In this document: positions 33,652 to 43,679 of the stretch, piece by piece | Numbering within the stretch: the first letter of the stretch is position 1 | How the letters are laid out: every line of letters begins with the position of its first letter | Source: Clostridia bacterium | GTDB taxonomy: Bacteria; Bacillota; Clostridia; Peptostreptococcales; Anaerovoracaceae | Assembly: GCA_024689085.1 (NCBI GenBank) | Contig: JAILDT010000020.1 | Coordinates: forward strand, 1-52,496 | Reading direction: 5' to 3' | DNA length: 52,496 bases | The notes under the pieces: generated by a model | Seen by the model: only the letters and a program-made list of their open reading frames with translations | What the model was told of the DNA's origin: nothing | The model's database searches: none | Translations under genes and position numbers: made by a program

Positions 33652-34629
33652 TTACCCCAACCTCTTTAAGTTAGTGTAGGCTCTTTCGATTCTTTCAAAC
33701 AGCAGGTCATCCAACGGCAGATCCTCAATCTCAAGGCCTGCCTCAGTGCGTCTGTTTCGCACACCCAGAAAAGCTCCGTCTTCGCCATCTCCGAACCAGG
33801 CGGAACTGTATTGCCAGTGGCCCCGGAGATTCTCCAGAATCGAGATCGCCCCGGAAGAAACCGCAGGTGCGATGTATGGCTTGAATCCCGTCTCCCGGAC
33901 CTCGATATTTGCCTTTACCGTCAGAGCAGTCAGTTCTTTTGATTTTGCATCATCGTAATGATAAATGTCATCAGCGACTACCAAATCACTTCCGTGAGGC
34001 CCAAATACGCGGCCGTTTGTAATATAAGACGAAAAAGCCGGATTCCGGTGCGCATGATACGCTGCCCGTCCGTTCATCACGCCCAGCCCAAAGCCCTGGA
34101 TCCGGGAAGCACTGATTCCGCCCCGGAGTGCTGCTTTGCACAGTGGATCTACCGGATCGGAGACCACGAAAAAATCGCCGTCAAAATTTGTCTGGACCGC
34201 TGCCTTCGCATAGGTTTCGATCAGTTTCGTGTTTTTTTCCAGCTGGACCATGCGCACGTCAACATCGTTCTGCGACAGATCAGGAACGCCGGTCGAGGCG
34301 CAGAAGACAAAGACATCGCACTGAAAAAGATCGCCCATTTCAACTGGCAGAACTTCAGGAAATGCGGATGGATCCTCCGGCATCGCGATCTGGTTCAGTT
34401 CCTGTTCCCACCTGCTGACATTCTTCTCATTGATATCGCAGATTCCGATTTCAGAAACGATATCATTTCCAAGAAGAAGCATGGCCAGGGCCAAGGTTCC
34501 TCCCACATCGCCCATGGCGAGGATGTTGACGCGGTTCTTCTGATCCTTTTGCAGCTGGTATCCCGGAACAATGAATGTGTTGTCCCTCTGTATTATTTCA
34601 CCCTGGTGCAATTCGCTCAGTTTTCTCAT
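33652..34629 (-). CDS. Lactate/malate dehydrogenase-family protein, divergent
   Basis: 325 residues. After a 30-residue extension comes a Rossmann fold: VNILAMGDVGGTLALAML (34-51) with the Gly-rich NAD loop, ICDINEKN as the ribose-binding Asp, and VFVFCASTGVPD as the nicotinamide-side strand. VVSDPVDPLC replaces the usual NPVD, and GPHGSD carries the probable catalytic His where classic enzymes read GEHGDS. These changes suggest a substrate other than plain lactate or malate. The ATG overlaps the stop of the giant upstream gene by 4 nt, so they are translationally coupled. It is the middle member of a three-gene set whose common role is unknown. Confidence 0.75.
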   Translation of the reverse strand: MRKLSELHQGEIIQRDNTFIVPGYQLQKDQKNRVNILAMGDVGGTLALAMLLLGNDIVSEIGICDINEKNVSRWEQELNQIAMPEDPSAFPEVLPVEMGDLFQCDVFVFCASTGVPDLSQNDVDVRMVQLEKNTKLIETYAKAAVQTNFDGDFFVVSDPVDPLCKAALRGGISASRIQGFGLGVMNGRAAYHAHRNPAFSSYITNGRVFGPHGSDLVVADDIYHYDDAKSKELTALTVKANIEVRETGFKPYIAPAVSSGAISILENLRGHWQYSSAWFGDGEDGAFLGVRNRRTEAGLEIEDLPLDDLLFERIERAYTNLKRLG

Positions 34630-37600
34630 ATCAGTCCTTTCAGTCTTTGCAGCCGTTCTATATCATCCTCTACATATGTGCTCGCCGCCAGCGCCCTGTC
34701 GAAGTCCAGACATTGGCCGACATCTGTCAGCTTCGGCGCGTTTACGACCTCCGGCAGTCTCTGCAGAGTGAGTTTCCTCTGATACTCTTTCTGATACTCT
34801 TCCTCTAATGTCTTGAGAATATCCCTGGCGTTTTCCAGGCACACCATCGAAAAGTTATAGATGGCTGCTTTGCTACACTGATTCGACAGGAATTTCGGAA
34901 GAACATACGGAAGGATCAGATTGATTGCCGTAAAGTCATCATCGATCGTTCCCGTATGACGTTCCACACCGTCTCCGCCGATGAACGGATACAGAGAGGA
35001 TTCGACGAACCATGCTTTCAGATTCGGCAGGAAGTAGACACTGTCCACGGATCTCTTCTGAACCGCCATGAGATCCTTCCCATTTCCGGACAGGATGCCC
35101 ACGAGCAGTTTGTGGACATGTACGCCGTTTTCGGTGAGAACAGGGTCGAGCCTCTGCATGCGGTAGCCCTTGTGCAGAATATCATCTACCAGAATCGCGC
35201 TGCGGCGGAACGAACGAATCGTTCTTACCTGATCTTCTATCCCCGCGTAGTTCGGGTACTCTTTAATACGGAAGCTGGAAAGGTCCGGTGAAAAACTTTT
35301 TTCCAGATGCAGTGTTTTCGTCACGGTATTCGGCACTGCCATATGATTCAGGATCTTGCCGAACGGAACGCACATATACGGTCCGAGAACGCGCTTCTCC
35401 CCTTCTTCAGACGGCACGCCGTTTTCTTCTGTGATCATCTGAACAAGCTTGTTGTGCATCACAAGAGAATTATAGGAAAGAACCAGTGTATCGGGGAACA
35501 TTTCTGTCAGTGACTGCTGCAGCCTGGTGTGGGCTTTCCTGAGTACCTTCTCGACTCTCGGATTCTTGTTCAGCGGGCTCTTCAGCACGGTACTCATATT
35601 CTGGATCAATGTTACCGGACTGCGCATATCGACACCGTAACAGCCTGACGGCGCTCCGTCGATCATGATTTCTTTGAACCCCTGTCTCAGAAGGACATCG
35701 ATCAGTTTCTTGTCTTTTTTGCTGTTTGGCGGTTCATGATAAATCGCATAAGTATAATCATCCTTCAGCGCTTCAGATAATGTTTCCGTGAGAATCAGCT
35801 GATAGGAATCCTCATCGAGCGAAAGAGAATCCGCCCAAATCCTGTCCAGAACCAGTGTGTTCCCGGGAGCCCGTTCCCGAATAAAGGACGCAAGCTTCTG
35901 ATTACCGAATTCTTCATAGAGCATCCTGGTTTCAACAGGGTGAACGAAGGCCTCTGCAACAACGGCTCCATCCTTCGCTCCATCTGAAATGCTGACCGAA
36001 TGCAATACTCCTCCGCTGCGGTCGCTCTGGAAACGCAGATCTCTTGCTGACAGGATATATTTATACATCGGCTGACGGAGATACAGCGCATTGTCGTAGA
36101 TATAATTCTGAACGACAGGATCGATCAGACTGGCGATGTCCCTGTTCTCATCAATGTTGTCGCGTATTTTGGTGGAGCTGATATCTTCCAGGTGCGGAGG
36201 CAGAGTCAACTCAATGACTTCCCCTCGTATTTTGGATCTTCCTTCCTGATAGCTCCTGCCGCTGGTGTTGTCCCTTTCGGATCCTTCTCTCTGGAAAACA
36301 ATATGATTCATTCCATGGATGGAATCTGGTTCCGGATCATTTCTATAAGAACTTGCATTGGCGATCACATCGCTCCCGACTACCATATATAGTTCCTTCC
36401 CGGGAAGAAGCCTCCGGAGTCTGCGGATGTCAGAAGGATTCGCGATATTGATCGGCTGATCATCCGGAAAGATATATGTGCCTATCAGATCCGCGCATGT
36501 CATGTTCATGATCCGTCTGCGATGCTGTCGAGGCTGTGTGTTCTTTGACCATGAAAACTCATCCAGTGCAAGGTACACCTCATATCCGGCATCACGGATC
36601 GCAGTAACGATACCTTTGTGACCTAAGGAGAACGGATCGAATGTTCCAGGGAAAAATGCTGCTTTGTCCATATCCTGAAGCGGCAGCTCTCCGCAGAAGA
36701 ACTGATAGTCCGAAATGAATCTGTAAACGTGATTCAGAGAGGATGCGTTGCTGAAGAACCGCAGCATGTCACCCTTTCGGTCTTCAATCAGCGTAAGCAT
36801 TTTTTTGCATAGAATCACAAAGATTTCTGCCTTTTGCTGCAATGATAAAAGCTCTGACCCGAACACGGATCTGCCCAGCACCTGAAATGCTTCCTGACTG
36901 ACGACTCTGTGATAATTTGCCATGCCCATAAGGAGCATGCCGATGATTTCTCTGCAGCGGTCGCTGTCTTCATCATTCGCATTCTGCAATATGACTCCCA
37001 GCGTATCCAGCGTTACAGAAACAACCTTCTCATTGACATTGTACAGAAGCTGTTGAATATCCTTCATGACTTCCGTCTGCTCATCCGGATGGAGCTTCGT
37101 AATCAGAATTCCCAAGTATTCCGGGATATATCTTGAAAACTGATAATCTCCGATTTCCAGCCCTCTCATCAGTTCCACGACGATCTCGTGTTTCTGTTCT
37201 CTGGTGAGCCGGTCGAAAATCAGGATCAATCCCCTGCCCGCTTCATGCCGGATCGTAACACGTTCGCTGACCTTCAGCAGATTCGAGAAATGTGCTGCCG
37301 TGTAAAAGACCTCTTCCTGCTGGCCGCTCATGATTCTGTCCAGCATGACTTCGATGTTGACGGCCTTGACGACCCATGGCGTGTCGATTCTGAGATCATC
37401 ACGGAACATGGCAGTATAATCGGCTTCTGTGATCGCCGGGGCTTCAAATGAATCAGACAATCGAAGCGCTTCTGCTGTTCTTTCCTTTAGAAATGCTGCG
37501 CTGATCTGATATTCGCCTTCCACAGGATACGTCAGAAGAGTTGCAAGGCGGTTGGCAATCTGCGGATATGCAGCGCCGTCTTTTTCTTCCCGCTGGATTG

Positions 37601-39449
37601 CTTCGGCCATTTTCCTGATGATACGAAGCGCAGCTACTTTGATTTCCGGTTCACTGCGCTCCATTGCTTCCTCGCAGAAACCGGTAATCGTCCTGATGTT
37701 CTCCTCATGAAGGACATCGAATGGGATCTCCAGAACTGTATCGAGCAGAATAAACATCATGGCTTCCGTTCGCCCGTGCTTTCTCAGCAGCTCCATAAAC
37801 GCACCGATATACTCAGGGATAAGCGTTTCAGACGCATATTCCAGCAAAGCCTGGAAGGTGAATTTCAAAGAATAACCCATCCACCTCTGCTGACGTTCCG
37901 TTCTCTGTAAATCAGGTTCTGTGACAATCGCCAGATGCTCTTCCCAGAGTTTCCGGCTGTCAATGATATCCTCCGGAAGTGTCGCTCCATTCGGAAGATC
38001 TTTGCGGTATTCTTCATCATAGCATGCGATGATTTTTCCAATCAGAACGGCAGCCTGCCTGCGGATATCTCCGCCGCGCTGTACCAGCAATTCCTGAAGG
38101 AAATGAACCGCCATGTATTTCTGCTCTTCGCTCAGGTAGGTGAAGTATTCTTCAATTGTTCCGATGTATGCCCGGATGTTTTCCCATTGCTTTTCACTTC
38201 TTGCATTTTCAAGAAGATCTCCAAATTCGCGTACACTTCCAAACCGGTGCATGACATCGATATTGTGATCAATGGCAAGATGCTTCAGCCGCACGACTGA
38301 TTCATGCGCATCCAGCAACGAGGCGTCCGTCCACTGGAGCCGCTCTGTCTGTACTTCATCCAGTTCCGTTCTGACGCCCAGACTCACCATGTAGTCCTCA
38401 AAATCCCTGAGCTTGCGGTATACTCTGACATACCGGTCATGCTTTGTCTGGTCAACGTTTTCAAGTTTGCCAAGAATTACATCGAATGCCTGTCTGAGGC
38501 TGTAGAATCTGATCTCTTCGCGACCATTTTCATCCCGGCTGCTTTTTACCCGGAAATCCGCGTAGATCAGAAGCAGATTTTCACAGGACAGATTCTCGAG
38601 TTCCAGATCCCAGGTTGAATGGTTGCTCGCGATATGCGCGATACCCGGCAGTTCCATGCGCAAAAGCAACTCATCTGTATAATAATAATGCAGGTGCGGT
38701 ATCCTTGGGATTTCTTCTTCCCTGCATCCGAATTTTCCAATATCATGCGCCGCGGAAGCGGCAGATACCATCGCCAGATCGACAGGAACATCATTGCGGC
38801 GAAGCTGTCTTGCCATATGCATCGCGACATAATGAACGCCGGCGATATGACCTAAAGTGTTAAATGGCTGCAGCATTTTACCTATCACAAGAAACTCATA
38901 CAGATAATAGTCTCTGCTGAGTTTCATAAAGCGCATATATTCTTTCCCCGCCGGAAACTGACTTGCTTCTTCTTCGCTCAGAAACTGAAAATCAAAATCC
39001 GGGATTACACGCTGACGTCTCTGCCTGTCGAGTTCCAGCATCACATGAAAAACCTCACAGAAGAGCAGTTCCGGCAAAAGCGATTCCTCGCCCGGCATCT
39101 CAGCTCCCTGCTTCGGATACATCCACAGCAGGATCCTCCTGTAGATACTGTCCAGCCATCCTCCGGCAGGTTCTTTGAATCCGGGATGAAATCTGCTGCC
39201 CGCTTCAACGAGGTATGGGCGGCAGAGATGCAGTATTTGCTCACAATCGATCGGGGTTTCTCCGGTTTCCGGGTCATCCCGAAACAGCTCTGCCAGTGCA
39301 TCCGCAAGATCCTGAAGCTTTAATTCTTCCATCAGCGTCTGCATATCCCTTTTCTTCATGCCGACTTTTCTGGTGAAACTGCCTCTCTGCAAACTGCGCT
39401 GCAGGTTTTTATATATAAACTTGCCTGTGATCCTGTTTGCCTCCATCAT
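34626..39449 (-). CDS. Giant multidomain protein: HD hydrolase, helical repeats, nucleotidyltransferase, acetyltransferase-like and phosphoribosyltransferase-like domains
   Basis: 1607 residues from the ATG at 39449, close behind AAAGGGAAG; an adjacent ATG at 39446 is equally possible. Order: about 195-345 an HD-type domain (GVHYVAMHMA with H206, then AAHDIGKFG with H235-D236); about 400-905 helical HEAT/ARM-like repeats (for example IRRQAAVLIGKII and IKVAALRIIRKMA); about 930-1120 a nucleotidyltransferase like NadD/CoaD, with FFPGTFDPFSLGHKG (SxGH in place of HxGH) and ISSTKIR (1090-1096); about 1130-1280 a GNAT-like segment; about 1300-1540 a phosphoribosyltransferase-like fold with AILVDDILHKG (1418-1428). 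No membrane segment or signal peptide. It starts 29 nt after fumarase and overlaps the LDH-like gene. The catalytic motifs look intact. A role in nucleotide or cofactor metabolism is likely but unproven. Confidence 0.8.
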   Translation of the reverse strand: MMEANRITGKFIYKNLQRSLQRGSFTRKVGMKKRDMQTLMEELKLQDLADALAELFRDDPETGETPIDCEQILHLCRPYLVEAGSRFHPGFKEPAGGWLDSIYRRILLWMYPKQGAEMPGEESLLPELLFCEVFHVMLELDRQRRQRVIPDFDFQFLSEEEASQFPAGKEYMRFMKLSRDYYLYEFLVIGKMLQPFNTLGHIAGVHYVAMHMARQLRRNDVPVDLAMVSAASAAHDIGKFGCREEEIPRIPHLHYYYTDELLLRMELPGIAHIASNHSTWDLELENLSCENLLLIYADFRVKSSRDENGREEIRFYSLRQAFDVILGKLENVDQTKHDRYVRVYRKLRDFEDYMVSLGVRTELDEVQTERLQWTDASLLDAHESVVRLKHLAIDHNIDVMHRFGSVREFGDLLENARSEKQWENIRAYIGTIEEYFTYLSEEQKYMAVHFLQELLVQRGGDIRRQAAVLIGKIIACYDEEYRKDLPNGATLPEDIIDSRKLWEEHLAIVTEPDLQRTERQQRWMGYSLKFTFQALLEYASETLIPEYIGAFMELLRKHGRTEAMMFILLDTVLEIPFDVLHEENIRTITGFCEEAMERSEPEIKVAALRIIRKMAEAIQREEKDGAAYPQIANRLATLLTYPVEGEYQISAAFLKERTAEALRLSDSFEAPAITEADYTAMFRDDLRIDTPWVVKAVNIEVMLDRIMSGQQEEVFYTAAHFSNLLKVSERVTIRHEAGRGLILIFDRLTREQKHEIVVELMRGLEIGDYQFSRYIPEYLGILITKLHPDEQTEVMKDIQQLLYNVNEKVVSVTLDTLGVILQNANDEDSDRCREIIGMLLMGMANYHRVVSQEAFQVLGRSVFGSELLSLQQKAEIFVILCKKMLTLIEDRKGDMLRFFSNASSLNHVYRFISDYQFFCGELPLQDMDKAAFFPGTFDPFSLGHKGIVTAIRDAGYEVYLALDEFSWSKNTQPRQHRRRIMNMTCADLIGTYIFPDDQPINIANPSDIRRLRRLLPGKELYMVVGSDVIANASSYRNDPEPDSIHGMNHIVFQREGSERDNTSGRSYQEGRSKIRGEVIELTLPPHLEDISSTKIRDNIDENRDIASLIDPVVQNYIYDNALYLRQPMYKYILSARDLRFQSDRSGGVLHSVSISDGAKDGAVVAEAFVHPVETRMLYEEFGNQKLASFIRERAPGNTLVLDRIWADSLSLDEDSYQLILTETLSEALKDDYTYAIYHEPPNSKKDKKLIDVLLRQGFKEIMIDGAPSGCYGVDMRSPVTLIQNMSTVLKSPLNKNPRVEKVLRKAHTRLQQSLTEMFPDTLVLSYNSLVMHNKLVQMITEENGVPSEEGEKRVLGPYMCVPFGKILNHMAVPNTVTKTLHLEKSFSPDLSSFRIKEYPNYAGIEDQVRTIRSFRRSAILVDDILHKGYRMQRLDPVLTENGVHVHKLLVGILSGNGKDLMAVQKRSVDSVYFLPNLKAWFVESSLYPFIGGDGVERHTGTIDDDFTAINLILPYVLPKFLSNQCSKAAIYNFSMVCLENARDILKTLEEEYQKEYQRKLTLQRLPEVVNAPKLTDVGQCLDFDRALAASTYVEDDIERLQRLKGLI

Positions 39450-39478
39450 GCTTCCCTTTCCCGTTTTTCTGCAATATT

Positions 39479-40009
39479 TCAATCGCGTTCATAAACGCTC
39501 TTGCCATGGCTGTCACAGGCCACGACGAGGGGCAGTTTATTTACTTTCAGCGCCCTGATGGCTTCTGTCCCCAGTTCGTCGAAGGCAACGACGTCTGCAG
39601 ATTCGATGCACTGCGAGATCAATGCAGCCGCTCCTCCGATGGCCGCGAAGTAAACCGCCGTATTCTCTGCCATAGCATCCATAGCTTCCCGGCTTCTCGG
39701 CCCCTTGCCGATGGTCGCGCGGACGCCTCTTGCCAAAAGCTCCGGCGTATACGGGTCCATACGGCCGCTGGTCGTCGGACCTGCCGATCCGATAGGATAT
39801 CCGGGTCTCGCCGGCGTTGGTCCGGCGTAATAGATCATTGCCCCTTCCAAATCAAAGGGCAGTTCCTCTCCATTCTGTATCATAGTCTGAAGCTTTTTAT
39901 GCGCAGCGTCTCTTGCCGCATAGATCGTGCCGGTCAGCACGACCATATCTCCGGCTTTCAGTTCAGCTGCCATTTCCTTCGTCAGCGGCTGGGTCAGTTC
40001 GTATCTCAT
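39479..40009 (-). CDS. fumB: Class I fumarate hydratase, beta subunit
   Basis: 176 residues, equal to the C-terminal domain of class I iron-sulfur fumarase or L-tartrate dehydratase. TGTIYAARDAAHKKL, YYAGPTPARPGYPIGSAGPT and TIGKGPRSREAM are family hallmarks. It pairs with the alpha subunit encoded just upstream to hydrate fumarate to malate. The ATG overlaps the alpha stop (4 nt). Symbol given by role; in some genomes these subunits are called ttdB or fumA-C-terminal. Confidence 0.92.
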   Translation of the reverse strand: MRYELTQPLTKEMAAELKAGDMVVLTGTIYAARDAAHKKLQTMIQNGEELPFDLEGAMIYYAGPTPARPGYPIGSAGPTTSGRMDPYTPELLARGVRATIGKGPRSREAMDAMAENTAVYFAAIGGAAALISQCIESADVVAFDELGTEAIRALKVNKLPLVVACDSHGKSVYERD

Positions 40010-40848
40010 AAGGTCACCTCTTCATGCCTGCATACGTGGCAGTTGATATTGACAGCTACAGGGAGCCCTGCGATGTGAGTCGGCGCAGCGATAATATTCA
40101 CTGCCAGCGCTGTCGTTTCTCCTCCGAACCCCTGGGGACCGATGCCGAGAGCATTGATCCTTTCGAGCAGCCGCTGCTCCATTTCCGCATAAAACGCGTC
40201 TTTATTGTGCTCGCCCAATGGCCTCAGAAGGGCTTTCTTCGCCATGAGGGCGGCCTTGTTGAAGTTTCCTCCAATACCGACGCCAACGACGATCGGCGGG
40301 CACGGATTGCCGCCGGCCTGCCGGACAACGTCTACAATGGCGTCCTCGGCGCCTGCCGCGCCGGCTCCCGGCATCAGCATCCTGATCTGGCTCATGTTCT
40401 CTGAACCGAATCCTTTCGGCGCTACTGTAATTTTGACTTGTTCGCCGGGGACGATTTCGGTCACGATGTCCGCCGGCGTACTGTCTCCTGTATTCACTCT
40501 GTCAAAGGGATCCCTGACGATGGTCTTCCTGAGATAGCCTTCCAGGCATCCCTGCCGGACGCCTTCCTGGATGGCTTCCGTAAGATCTCCACCGGTCAGG
40601 TGGACATCCTGTCCGATTTCCATAAAGACACAGGCCATTCCCGTGTCCTGACAGACCGGAAATACGCCTTCCTCTGCAATGTCGATGTTTTTCTCAATGC
40701 TGTCGAACACATACCTTGCCAGCTCACCGGTTTCCTTCTGTGCACATTGGCGGATACAATCCTTCACATCCTCCCCCAGGTGATAATTGGCGTGTATGTA
40801 CAGGTCCCGGATGGCTTCTGTGATTGTCTTTACGTCGATTTCCCTCAT
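40006..40848 (-). CDS. fumA: Class I fumarate hydratase, alpha subunit
   Basis: 280 residues carrying the oxygen-sensitive 4Fe-4S cluster of the two-subunit class I fumarase. The cluster cysteines are in FPVCQDTG (C66), GGNPCPP and NINCHVCRH. GVGIGGNFNKAALMAKKALL and GPQGFGGETTALAV are conserved substrate segments. Length and domain order fit the alpha subunit (N-terminal part of single-chain enzymes). L-tartrate dehydratase is the main alternative; the malic enzyme next door favours fumarase. It begins 17 nt after the malic-enzyme stop in the same operon. Confidence 0.92.
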   Translation of the reverse strand: MREIDVKTITEAIRDLYIHANYHLGEDVKDCIRQCAQKETGELARYVFDSIEKNIDIAEEGVFPVCQDTGMACVFMEIGQDVHLTGGDLTEAIQEGVRQGCLEGYLRKTIVRDPFDRVNTGDSTPADIVTEIVPGEQVKITVAPKGFGSENMSQIRMLMPGAGAAGAEDAIVDVVRQAGGNPCPPIVVGVGIGGNFNKAALMAKKALLRPLGEHNKDAFYAEMEQRLLERINALGIGPQGFGGETTALAVNIIAAPTHIAGLPVAVNINCHVCRHEEVTL

Positions 40849-40865
40849 CTTGTTTCTCCACTGGA

Positions 40866-42050
40866 TTATCTGTATCGTCTCGCGACGCCCGTATCACGCG
40901 CCGCCTGGGCGACTGCCTTTGCGACGGCGTCCTTTACTCTCGGGTCGAAGGCTTTCGGGATAATGTAATCTGCCGACAGTTCTTCGTCGGAGATCAGTTC
41001 CGCCAGCGCCTTCGCCGCCGCCAGTTTCATCGGCTCGTTGATGTCGGATGCATGAACGTCGAAGGTTCCCCGGAGGATCCCCGGGAAGGCCACAACGTTG
41101 TTGATCTGGTTCGGGAAGTCCGAACGGCCTGTAGAGACTACCGCCGCGCCGCCTGCTTTCGCCTCGTCCGGAAAGATCTCCGGCGTCGGGTTCGCGCAGG
41201 CGAAGATGATCGGATCCTTCGCCATGGAGGCGACCATTTCCTTCGTCACTAGACCTGGTCCTGAGACGCCGATGAAAACATCCGCGCCCTTCATGGCGTC
41301 CGCAAGGCTTCCTGTCATGCCTTCAAGGTTCGTGACCTCCGCCATCTCTTCCTTGATCCAGTTCATGTCTTCTTTTCTGCCTTTGTAAATGATGCCGCCC
41401 CGGTCTGTCATAATGATATCCTTAAATCCGGCAGACAGCAAGATGTTGGTGATGGCGATCGCTGCAGCGCCCGCTCCGGAAGTGACGATCCGAACGTCCT
41501 CCTTCTTCTTTCCCACCACCTTCAGGGCGTTGGTCAGGCCCGCCAGGGTGATGACTGCTGTTCCATGCTGATCGTCGTGAAAGATCGGAATATCGCAGCG
41601 CTCCTTCAGCTTCCGCTCGATCTCGAAACATCTCGGCGCACTGATATCCTCCAGGTTGATGCCGCCGAAAGAACCCGAGATCTGATAGATGGTCTCTACG
41701 ATCGTATCCACATCCTGGGACTTCACACAGAGCGGAAAGGCATCCACGTCGCCGAAGGATTTGAAGAGTACGCATTTGCCCTCCATGACCGGCATGCCGG
41801 CTTCCGGGCCGATATTGCCGAGGCCCAGCACGGCGGATCCGTCGGTCACGACAGCGCACAGATTGTACCGCCGTGTCAGCGTATAGCTTTTTTCAACATC
41901 TTTCTGGATCTCCAGACATGGCTGGGCCACGCCCGGGGTATAGGCCAGAGAGAGGTCTTCTTCATTGTTTACTGGAACGGTAGCGATGACCTCGATCTTT
42001 CCGTTCCATTCTTCCTCGTGGAGCCGTAGGGACTCCTTCGCGCAATCCAT
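40866..42050 (-). CDS. Malic enzyme (malate dehydrogenase, oxaloacetate-decarboxylating), short NAD-type
   Basis: 394 residues. Converts malate to pyruvate and CO2 with NAD(P)+ reduction, or runs in reverse. LAYTPGVAQPCLEI holds the catalytic Tyr. TDGSAVLGLGNIGPEAGMPVMEGK and FHDDQHGTAVITLAGL form the metal and substrate site. IVTSGAGAAAIAI is the dinucleotide loop, and FACANPTPEI and TGRSDFPNQINN complete the active site. There is no C-terminal phosphotransacetylase domain, as expected for the short Gram-positive form. AAGGAGATAA precedes the ATG, and 5 nt separate it from pyrG. It can consume malate made by the fumarase encoded next. Confidence 0.93.
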   Translation of the reverse strand: MDCAKESLRLHEEEWNGKIEVIATVPVNNEEDLSLAYTPGVAQPCLEIQKDVEKSYTLTRRYNLCAVVTDGSAVLGLGNIGPEAGMPVMEGKCVLFKSFGDVDAFPLCVKSQDVDTIVETIYQISGSFGGINLEDISAPRCFEIERKLKERCDIPIFHDDQHGTAVITLAGLTNALKVVGKKKEDVRIVTSGAGAAAIAITNILLSAGFKDIIMTDRGGIIYKGRKEDMNWIKEEMAEVTNLEGMTGSLADAMKGADVFIGVSGPGLVTKEMVASMAKDPIIFACANPTPEIFPDEAKAGGAAVVSTGRSDFPNQINNVVAFPGILRGTFDVHASDINEPMKLAAAKALAELISDEELSADYIIPKAFDPRVKDAVAKAVAQAARDTGVARRYR

Positions 42051-42055
42051 TTCTG

Positions 42056-43657
42056 TTATCTCCTTCTAGCTGCTGCTTTGATGAACTCTCTGAAGAGCGG
42101 ATGTGCCTTGTTCGGTCTGCTTTTGAATTCCGGATGATACTGCACGCCGACAAAGAACGGATGCTCCGGAATGTTGACCTGTTCCACCAACCGCCCGTCC
42201 GGAGACGTACCGGCGATGATCATACCTGCCTCTTCGAAGCGGTCTCTGTAATCATTATTGAATTCATATCTGTGACGGTGCCGTTCCGAGATCTGACGGC
42301 AGCCGTAGATCTCCTCCAACAGGCATCCCGGACGGATCTCGCAAGGGTAAGCGCCCAGTCTCATGGTGCCGCCTTTTGGGATATCCCCGTACTGATCCGG
42401 CATGAAGTCGATGATTTTGTGCGGGCAGTCCTCGCTGAATTCTCCGGAATCGGCGTCCTCGATCCCCAGGACGTTCCGCGCGAATTCAATGGCGGCCACC
42501 TGCATACCCAGACAGATTCCCAGATACGGGATATTGTGCCGTCTGGCGTAGCCGGCTGCAAGAATCTTGCCTGCGATGCCCCTGTCGCCGAAGCCGCCCG
42601 GAACAAGGATCCCGTCCACATCGCCCAGAATCTCATCTTCTGTTTCCGGCGTGATGTCCTCCGCCTCGATCCACTTGATCTCGACAGTGTTGCTGTTCTC
42701 ATAACCTCCATGACGCAGGGCTTCCGCAACGGACAGATACGCATCGTGGAGCTTGATGTACTTTCCGACAAGAGCAATCCGCACCACGTCGCCGCCTGCC
42801 CGGATACGCTCGACCATGTGTCTCCATTCTTCCATGTCGCATGGGCCTGCGTCAATACCCAGCTCCCGGCAGACGATCCAGGAGAAGTGCGCCTCCTCCA
42901 GCATCAGCGGAGCTTCATAGAGGATCGGCAGTGTGATATTCTCGATGACGCAGTCACGTTTCACATTGCAGAACATAGCGATCTTGTCGTAGATGCTCTC
43001 ATCGATATGCTGGTCGGAACGCATGATGATGATATCCGGGGAAATGCCCATGTTGCGCAGTTCCCGCACAGAATGCTGGGTCGGCTTGGACTTGTGTTCT
43101 CCCGAACTTACGATGTACGGAACCAGTGTGACGTGAATGAAGACGCAGTTCTCTCTGCCCTGCTCCAGCGCCACCTGACGGATCGCTTCCAGGAACGGCT
43201 GGCTCTCGATATCGCCGACCGTGCCGCCGATCTCCGTGATGATCACATCGCAGTCACTCTCTTTTCCTACGTTATATATAAAGGCTTTGATCTCATCCGT
43301 GATGTGCGGGATGACCTGGACGGTGCTGCCCAGATAATCGCCTTTGCGTTCCTTGTTGAGGACGTTCCAGTAAACCTTTCCTGTGGTCAGGTTGGAAAAG
43401 CGGTTCAGGTTCTCATCGATGAACCGTTCATAGTGGCCCAGATCCAGATCGGTCTCCGCGCCGTCATCCGTTACAAAAACTTCGCCGTGCTGAAAGGGGC
43501 TCATGGTTCCCGGATCCACGTTGATGTACGGATCCAGTTTCTGCGAGATCACTTTCAGGCCTCTGGCTTTCAGCAGCCTGCCCAGTGACGCTGCCGTGAT
43601 TCCCTTTCCCAGTCCGGATACGACACCGCCTGTTACGAAGATATATTTCTTGTCCAT
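42056..43657 (-). CDS. pyrG: CTP synthase
   Basis: 533 residues. Aminates UTP to CTP with glutamine and ATP. The synthetase domain begins [20 protein letters not shown], with the Mg-binding segments [11 protein letters not shown] and [13 protein letters not shown]. The glutaminase domain (from about 290) has GICLGMQVA with the nucleophile Cys and [11 protein letters not shown] with the catalytic His-Glu pair. I chose the ATG at 43657, preceded by GGAGGTGA; the open frame extends five codons further. Full length and intact. It lies between guaA and malic enzyme in a nine-gene run. Confidence 0.97.
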   Translation of the reverse strand: MDKKYIFVTGGVVSGLGKGITAASLGRLLKARGLKVISQKLDPYINVDPGTMSPFQHGEVFVTDDGAETDLDLGHYERFIDENLNRFSNLTTGKVYWNVLNKERKGDYLGSTVQVIPHITDEIKAFIYNVGKESDCDVIITEIGGTVGDIESQPFLEAIRQVALEQGRENCVFIHVTLVPYIVSSGEHKSKPTQHSVRELRNMGISPDIIIMRSDQHIDESIYDKIAMFCNVKRDCVIENITLPILYEAPLMLEEAHFSWIVCRELGIDAGPCDMEEWRHMVERIRAGGDVVRIALVGKYIKLHDAYLSVAEALRHGGYENSNTVEIKWIEAEDITPETEDEILGDVDGILVPGGFGDRGIAGKILAAGYARRHNIPYLGICLGMQVAAIEFARNVLGIEDADSGEFSEDCPHKIIDFMPDQYGDIPKGGTMRLGAYPCEIRPGCLLEEIYGCRQISERHRHRYEFNNDYRDRFEEAGMIIAGTSPDGRLVEQVNIPEHPFFVGVQYHPEFKSRPNKAHPLFREFIKAAARRR

Positions 43658-43679
43658 TAGGTTCACCTCCACGTTTCCT

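Noticed and set aside
42101-43588. A 495-codon plus-strand open frame opposite pyrG
   Set aside because: Lies wholly inside pyrG in antisense, without a ribosome site or recognisable motifs.
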